Below the pieces are notes generated by a model that was not told where the DNA came from, searched no databases, and saw only the letters and a list, made by a program, of their open reading frames with translations. From the NCBI GenBank assembly GCA_026388865.1, contig JAPLIX010000168.1, positions 3,186-8,345 of the forward strand: a stretch of 5,160 nt of DNA, in the 5' to 3' direction. Shown piece after piece: positions 1 to 3,151 of the stretch (position 1 is its first letter; each line of letters opens with the position of its first letter). The position numbers and the translations under genes were made by a program. The stretch is from Pseudomonadota bacterium (GTDB lineage Bacteria > Desulfobacterota > WTBG01 > CAIYCZ01).

Positions 1-5
1 GCAAG

Positions 6-23
6 CCCCGCTTTTAGGCGGGG
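6..23 (-). terminator. GC-rich hairpin at the 3' end of hepT, possible terminator
   Basis: A perfect 6-bp GC stem (CCCCGC at 6-11 pairs with GCGGGG at 18-23) encloses a 6-base loop, and the hepT stop codon (14-16) lies inside that loop. On the minus strand only CTTGC follows before the window ends, so no U-tract can be confirmed. It may be an intrinsic terminator, an mRNA-stabilising 3' stem, or part of a repeat that continues outside the window. Confidence 0.4.
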
Positions 24-433
24 AGCTTCACAAACTCCATAATCTTATCTGTAAACAGCACCAGATCATTCAAGCCATTTTGAATAACACTTTTTACTAT
101 TTCAATGTCCATTTTTTCATATTCGTGAATGACGGTATTGCGGAAGTGGACCATATTTTTTAATTTTTCTGCAAGGGCGCTGTCTATAATGTGCTTCCTG
201 TGCAGAAGCTCAAAACTTTCGGTGCTGGAGGTCGGTATCCCCAGTTTATGCAATTTAATGGCATGATTGGCCAGATCAATCGCCAGTTCACATGCCCTGA
301 GGATATTCAGCACGGCAGCATCCTGCATGGTAAAGTCGGTGTCAAACCCCGCAGGATTTTTATAATATTCTTCTCGCGCACGCTGCACGCAGCGTTCTAT
401 GCCCTCTATCTTATTGACGCTAATGTCATTCAT
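14..433 (-). CDS. hepT: HepT-family HEPN RNase toxin (DUF86)
   Basis: This 139-residue protein has the size of HepT/DUF86 proteins, small all-helical HEPN-fold RNases that inhibit growth when not neutralised. The signature RX4HXY is intact as RNTVIHEY: Arg98, His103 and Tyr105. In studied MntA-HepT pairs, Arg and His of this motif are needed for RNA cleavage, and the Tyr is modified with AMP by the partner nucleotidyltransferase, which silences the toxin. By motif position Tyr105 would be that target (inference). The ATG at 431-433 overlaps the TGA of the upstream nucleotidyltransferase gene (ATGA, 430-433), so the two are translationally coupled. A GGGAGGG lies 10 nt upstream, inside mntA. 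The stop falls in a hairpin loop. The catalytic motif is complete, so the toxin is probably active. An alternative is a HEPN-MNT pair without toxin activity. Confidence 0.88.
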   Translation of the reverse strand: MNDISVNKIEGIERCVQRAREEYYKNPAGFDTDFTMQDAAVLNILRACELAIDLANHAIKLHKLGIPTSSTESFELLHRKHIIDSALAEKLKNMVHFRNTVIHEYEKMDIEIVKSVIQNGLNDLVLFTDKIMEFVKLPA

Positions 434-855
434 ACCGGATAGGCCCTCCCTGTTTTGTAAAATTCCTCGAGAATATCGCGCCGTTCTTCACAGAGCTTTT
501 GATAAAGAGAGATGGTGAGCATTTCGAATTCCTGGACAGCTCTTTCATCCGCCGTATACAGTAACCTGCCGGTGCTGACAATCTGAAATTGAAAGACCGT
601 AGAAGTCAGCCTGAGATTGACAAGATCGACATCTTTTTTCAGTTCATCCTCAAGCCGGTACCGGCACTTTGAAACTACCATACGTTGTTCGCGCTTGGCG
701 TCAGGATACGGCAGCAGTACGGCAATATCCACATCACTATCCGGCCACTCGGTGTCTGTTTGATAGGAACCAAACAGGTAAATCCCATGAACAGAAGGAT
801 AATAATGAACGATTGTCTTTATGATAAACCCGGCAGTGTTTTCGTTCTCCATCAT
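430..855 (-). CDS. mntA: MntA-family nucleotidyltransferase antitoxin
   Basis: This 141-residue protein is a minimal nucleotidyltransferase (MNT, DNA polymerase beta fold). The family motif GSX10DXD is present: Gly29-Ser30, then Asp41 and Asp43, in the stretch LFGSYQTDTEWPDSDVDIAV. A likely third metal-binding Asp is Asp77 in KKDVDLVNL. In the MntA-HepT system this enzyme transfers AMP from ATP to the tyrosine of the HepT RNase motif and so acts as the antitoxin in the cytoplasm. The catalytic residues look complete. It comes first in the pair and overlaps hepT by 4 bases. Two adjacent ATGs are possible starts (853-855 and 850-852). The only Shine-Dalgarno-like GAG (859-861) is 3 nt from the first and 6 nt from the second, so the second may be used. 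An in-frame stop at 865-867 rules out a longer start. Confidence 0.88.
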   Translation of the reverse strand: MMENENTAGFIIKTIVHYYPSVHGIYLFGSYQTDTEWPDSDVDIAVLLPYPDAKREQRMVVSKCRYRLEDELKKDVDLVNLRLTSTVFQFQIVSTGRLLYTADERAVQEFEMLTISLYQKLCEERRDILEEFYKTGRAYPV

Positions 856-867
856 ACACTCATATCA

Positions 868-879
868 ATGAATCTTCAT
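868..879. promoter_or_regulatory. Short palindrome before mntA, possible operator
   Basis: The 12-bp palindrome ATGAA-TC-TTCAT has a perfect 5-bp arm on each side and lies about 12 bp upstream of the mntA start. Toxin-antitoxin operons often repress themselves through palindromes near the start, but MNT proteins have no evident DNA-binding domain. The arms are short and AT-rich, so chance is a fair explanation. I found no convincing -35/-10 pair for mntA in 880-925. Confidence 0.15.
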
Positions 880-924
880 GGCATTAAAAGGGAAAGGGTA
901 GCAGACCTATTTTGCCCGTATTAG

Positions 925-1049
925 CAGGCTGTTGAAAAACACCCATCTGCTGCGTTACGCTCATCCTTCGTCATTGCGACGTACTGGAAAGTACGACTCA
1001 TTCCTCAGGATTTCGCGTGCCTTGCATCTGGATATTTTTGACCAGCCTG
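925..1049. repeat. 125-bp imperfect palindromic repeat element (MITE-like)
   Basis: The element has 26-bp imperfect terminal inverted repeats. The left end (925-950) begins CAGGCTGTTGAAAAAC and the right end (1024-1049), read on the minus strand, begins CAGGCTGGTCAAAAAT; both go on to ATCTGC/AGATGC-like ends. At the centre is a perfect stem CGTACT-GGAA-AGTACG (980-995). The interior (ATCTGCTGCGTTACGCTCAT and CCTCAGGATTTCGCG) resembles an intergenic repeat I remember as widespread in deltaproteobacterial and related genomes; that is recollection, not a search. It has no transposase gene and would be mobilised in trans, or act as a folded RNA or DNA structure. Short reading frames across it on both strands are best taken as repeat-derived. 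It separates the toxin-antitoxin pair from the ppiC gene. Confidence 0.7.
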
Positions 1050-1060
1050 GAAAAAACCAC

Positions 1061-1078
1061 TTTTTCAACAACAACCTG
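1061..1078 (-). repeat. Extra outer copy of the repeat's terminal motif
   Basis: Read on the minus strand this is CAGGTTGTTGTTGAAAAA, close to the left end of the palindromic element. Ten bases, TGTTGAAAAA (1070-1061), are an exact inverted match to 930-939. The element therefore has one left end and two nested right ends (1049 and 1078), as if it were a compound or partly duplicated copy. Confidence 0.5.
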
Positions 1079-1086
1079 TTAGAGAT

Positions 1087-1113
1087 AAAAAAGCCCCCAC
1101 CAGCGAGAAGGCT
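1087..1113 (-). terminator. Intrinsic terminator after the ppiC-like gene
   Basis: On the minus strand AGCCTTCTC (1113-1105) pairs with GTGGGGGCT (1100-1092), around a GCTG loop. The outer seven pairs are continuous (two are G-U), followed by one mismatch and a closing C-G. A run of Ts follows directly (1092-1087, A-run on the plus strand). It lies about 110 nt after the ppiC stop, which is far but workable, and no better candidate is seen between. Confidence 0.5.
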
Positions 1114-1222
1114 GATAGAGGCCCATATTTTTAAAAGGAAAATTTTGTTATTTTTCGGCATAATGTACCTTCCGTTAATTATTCCTCTATACACCAGCCG
1201 ATACATTGAGGTCAATTAAATA

Positions 1223-2161
1223 TCAGCTCTCCTCCATGTCAAGCCGGGCTTCAACAAACGTATCCAGTATTTCTATCTCGGCTTTTTTGTGCAGCTTTGC
1301 GGTAAATTCCTGGAGCATTGCAACAGAGCGCATTTCGTAGAGCTTTTCTTGCAGCTCTTTTTCCACGGCGGCATTGAACGGCCGCACCTCGCCCGCCTTC
1401 AATACTTCTTTCACCAGGATCAGATGCAGGCATTCCTCGGTCCGCATGACCCGGGTAATCTGGCCTGATGGCGTTGAGAACACTACTGAATCAAGGATGG
1501 GGTGCAGCTGGCCGCGCATGACATAGCCCATGTCCTCGCCCTGCGTGCGCAGACTTTTTGCAAACCCGCCCGGTCCTGCAGCGCGTATCTTTTCGAGCTT
1601 CTCCCGCGCTTTTTTTTCTTCAGCCTCCGCGGCGTACTGATCAAGCGGCAGCATGATATGCAGGAGCCAGCGCGCTTCGGGGCCGCTCATTTCCGCCTTA
1701 TGCTCATCGTAGTACGCGCGCGCCTCTTCCGCAGTGACCGGTTTTTTCTTTCCCTCCACCACCGAGGCAGCCATTTTATTTACCGCCAGATCTTTCATCA
1801 TCTGGCTGCGGTACTCTTCAGGGCTTGAGCCGGTCATCACCATCATCGCCTTAAAGGTCCGCTCGGAGCCGGCTTCTTCCACCGCCAGGGCCATAACTTT
1901 CTCTATTTCCTTGTCCGTTGCCTTGATGCCCCTGCGGCAGGCTTCCTGGTAGAGAAGCTCCCGCATGATGAGGTTTTCGAGCACGGCTTTTCGCGCTGCG
2001 TACTGCTGCTCCTGGGGGAGGCGCACTTTCCCCTTTACATCCGCGTATGGCTTCAACAGCGCTTCAACGCCGGACTCCAGCTGGTACTGGCTGATCATGA
2101 CGCCGTTTACGCGGGCAGTTGGGATGTTCTTCTGTGGAGAGGTTGTGGTTTTCTGGGGCAT
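1223..2161 (-). CDS. Cytoplasmic parvulin-type peptidyl-prolyl isomerase (PpiC/SurA family)
   Basis: This 312-residue protein has the layout of SurA/PpiC chaperones: an N-terminal helical SurA-type domain (about residues 15-160, with LENLIMRELLYQEACRRGI), a parvulin domain (about 162-255) and a charged C-terminal helix (about 262-292). Parvulin hallmarks are HIMLP with His168, GEDMGYVMRGQLHP (208-221), VFSTPSGQITRVMRT, and His246 in CLHLILVKEV. The segment before GEDMG is a few residues shorter than in typical parvulins. The N-terminus (MPQKTTTSPQ...) is polar, with no signal peptide or lipobox, so the protein should be cytosolic, unlike SurA or PrsA. The layout recalls NifM, a soluble parvulin that helps mature nitrogenase iron protein. 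With a redox operon just upstream, a role in folding its subunits is conceivable (inference). The ATG is fixed by an in-frame stop at 2171-2173; no clear Shine-Dalgarno precedes it. A sigma70-like promoter lies at 2207-2234. Isomerase activity is unproven; it may be purely a chaperone. Confidence 0.82.
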   Translation of the reverse strand: MPQKTTTSPQKNIPTARVNGVMISQYQLESGVEALLKPYADVKGKVRLPQEQQYAARKAVLENLIMRELLYQEACRRGIKATDKEIEKVMALAVEEAGSERTFKAMMVMTGSSPEEYRSQMMKDLAVNKMAASVVEGKKKPVTAEEARAYYDEHKAEMSGPEARWLLHIMLPLDQYAAEAEEKKAREKLEKIRAAGPGGFAKSLRTQGEDMGYVMRGQLHPILDSVVFSTPSGQITRVMRTEECLHLILVKEVLKAGEVRPFNAAVEKELQEKLYEMRSVAMLQEFTAKLHKKAEIEILDTFVEARLDMEES

Positions 2162-2206
2162 AATGGTAACTTATTGAATGAGTTTATGGGTTCAAGGATA
2201 AAAAAT

Positions 2207-2234
2207 ATTATAGTTTATAGTTAGTACACGTCAG
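2207..2234 (-). promoter_or_regulatory. Sigma70-like promoter for the ppiC-like gene
   Basis: On the minus strand a perfect -10 TATAAT (2212-2207) is preceded, after 16 bp, by CTGACG (2234-2229), which matches TTGACA at four of six positions. Transcription would start near 2200 and leave a leader of about 40 nt before the ATG at 2161. The surroundings are AT-rich, which raises the chance of a false -10. If used, ppiC can be expressed independently of the redox genes upstream. Confidence 0.45.
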
Positions 2235-2265
2235 ATATAAGGGAGAAAACTCTTTGGACCCTCAT
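2221..2265 (-). CDS. Possible 14-residue leader peptide
   Basis: On the minus strand an AGGAGG (2277-2272) lies exactly 6 nt before an ATG, followed by 14 sense codons (MRVQRVFSLISDVY) and TAA. This is the best ribosome-binding site in the window, better than that of the ppiC gene 59 nt downstream. The peptide has no run of one amino acid that would suggest an attenuator, no homolog I recognise, and is not in frame with ppiC (offset 104 nt). It could be a regulatory leader ORF, a small protein, the remnant start of a lost gene, or chance. The predicted ppiC promoter overlaps its 3' half, so the leader would be carried only on transcripts started further upstream. Confidence 0.3.
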   Translation of the reverse strand: MRVQRVFSLISDVY

Positions 2266-2266
2266 G

Positions 2267-2282
2267 TCTGCCCTCCTGCAGA
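2267..2282 (-). promoter_or_regulatory. Hairpin presenting AGGAGG in its loop
   Basis: TCTGC and GCAGA form a 5-bp stem (2282-2278 with 2271-2267) whose 6-base loop is precisely AGGAGG, the Shine-Dalgarno of the possible leader ORF; the ATG follows the stem after one base. A ribosome-binding site in a loop stays accessible, though the stem would compete with ribosome loading at the start codon. It is short and may be incidental. Confidence 0.25.
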
Positions 2283-2314
2283 TACCTTATTCTCATTACT
2301 AAATGTTAGCACAT

Positions 2315-2329
2315 GAACTAAAATAGTTC
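2315..2329. other. Weak AT-rich hairpin after the iron-sulfur subunit gene
   Basis: GAACTA-AAA-TAGTTC is a perfect 6-bp inverted repeat 24 bp past the stop of the 2353-3144 gene. The T-run (2330-2333) follows it on the plus strand, whereas on the minus strand, the one being transcribed, ATG follows instead. It would therefore be a poor terminator for the redox operon. Read-through into ppiC is possible. Confidence 0.25.
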
Positions 2330-2352
2330 TTTTAATCTGCTGGCTTTTATAT

Positions 2353-3144
2353 TTATTTCGCCATATCCATATGGGAAAGCTTTTTAGTGCGGTAGCGCCG
2401 ACGGCATTTTACGCACACATCTTTCAAGTCATCAGGTAAGTCTGTCAGTTTTCTGTGCACCTCATTTATCAGTGGATCAGGTGCGACAACCTCTCCGCAT
2501 ATTCTGCATTTGTGCAGCTCCACCGAAGTCTGTGACCATGTTTCAACGGTCCGGGAGCCCTTCTTATCAGAAATCTTTATCAGCTTTGTCGGGCACACAT
2601 CAGCACATGCTGTGCAGCCAAAGCATTTATCGGAAGGCTCCTGGTAGGCAGAGTTGACCGTTGTATCCGGGCCGCGGGCTATAAAGTTTATAACACCTGC
2701 TCCCACTGCCTCATTGCAGACGCGCACGCACAGGCCGCAGAGCACGCATTTTTCTTCAGGTGCGCCCTTCTTTTTTTCCTGTTTACTGGCAAACCGGGAT
2801 TCCTTCACACCATACTTTACCGCCATTTCCCTGATATAGTCAGAATCAGGAGCTTCAGCAAGATACAGCTCCATGAGGCCTTTCCTGACACCCTTGATTT
2901 CTTCAGTATCGGACTTTACCTCAAGACCTTCAACTGCGGCAAGTGTACATGAGGTGGTCAGGCCTTTTCTGCCGCCTGCCACAACCTCTACCATGCACAG
3001 CCTGCATGCACCAAAAGCTGCAAGACCTTCATGGTAGCAGAGAGCAGGAATATCGACGCCAGCGCGGTTTGCAGCTTTAAGAACCGGCTCGCCCTGCTCT
3101 ACCTGATACTTTTTGCCATCAATGATAATTGTTACATTATGCAT
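2353..3144 (-). CDS. HoxU/NuoG-like iron-sulfur electron-transfer subunit
   Basis: This 263-residue soluble protein resembles the N-terminal part of NuoG and the HoxU subunit of NAD-linked hydrogenases. In order: a plant-type [2Fe-2S] ferredoxin domain (residues 1-75; Cys36, Cys47, Cys50, Cys66), a helical linker (about 85-130), two [4Fe-4S] motifs (CVLCGLCVRVC, Cys133/136/139/143, and CFGCTACADVCP, Cys174/177/180/184), and a tail with two CxxC pairs (Cys213/216 and Cys244/247) that looks like a zinc-ribbon or rubredoxin-like knuckle. The His-Cys cluster usually found in NuoG between the 2Fe-2S and 4Fe-4S parts is absent. It should wire electrons between the NuoF-GltD flavoprotein and another partner, such as ferredoxin or a catalytic subunit (inference). 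The start is 7 nt after the upstream stop, and GAGGG (3160-3156) lies 11 nt before the ATG, so the two genes are co-transcribed. The tail's metal content is unknown. Confidence 0.87.
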   Translation of the reverse strand: MHNVTIIIDGKKYQVEQGEPVLKAANRAGVDIPALCYHEGLAAFGACRLCMVEVVAGGRKGLTTSCTLAAVEGLEVKSDTEEIKGVRKGLMELYLAEAPDSDYIREMAVKYGVKESRFASKQEKKKGAPEEKCVLCGLCVRVCNEAVGAGVINFIARGPDTTVNSAYQEPSDKCFGCTACADVCPTKLIKISDKKGSRTVETWSQTSVELHKCRICGEVVAPDPLINEVHRKLTDLPDDLKDVCVKCRRRYRTKKLSHMDMAK

Positions 3145-3151
3145 AATAGTA

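Noticed and set aside
191..442. Plus-strand open frame of 83 codons opposite hepT
   Set aside because: It is antisense to a gene with an intact RX4HXY motif, and its translation shows no recognisable features.
685..924. Plus-strand open frame of 79 codons
   Set aside because: It lies mostly antisense to mntA, whose catalytic motifs explain the coding signal.
932..1219. Plus-strand open frame of 95 codons
   Set aside because: Its first third is the palindromic repeat and the rest crosses the terminator hairpin. No domain or plausible ribosome-binding site is seen, and it opposes all neighbours.
856..1222. tRNA, small RNA or CRISPR array in the gene-free stretch
   Set aside because: No cloverleaf, no T-loop GTTCRANNC with an acceptor stem, and no regularly spaced direct repeats. 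The structure present is a single inverted repeat.
1502..2177. Several plus-strand frames opposite the ppiC-like gene
   Set aside because: They are shadow frames of a GC-rich gene. Hydrophobic, Phe- and Arg-rich translations are typical of antisense frames.
2315..2333. Hairpin plus TTTT as an intrinsic terminator
   Set aside because: The T-run follows only on the plus strand, where there is no gene to terminate, and the stem has only two G-C pairs.
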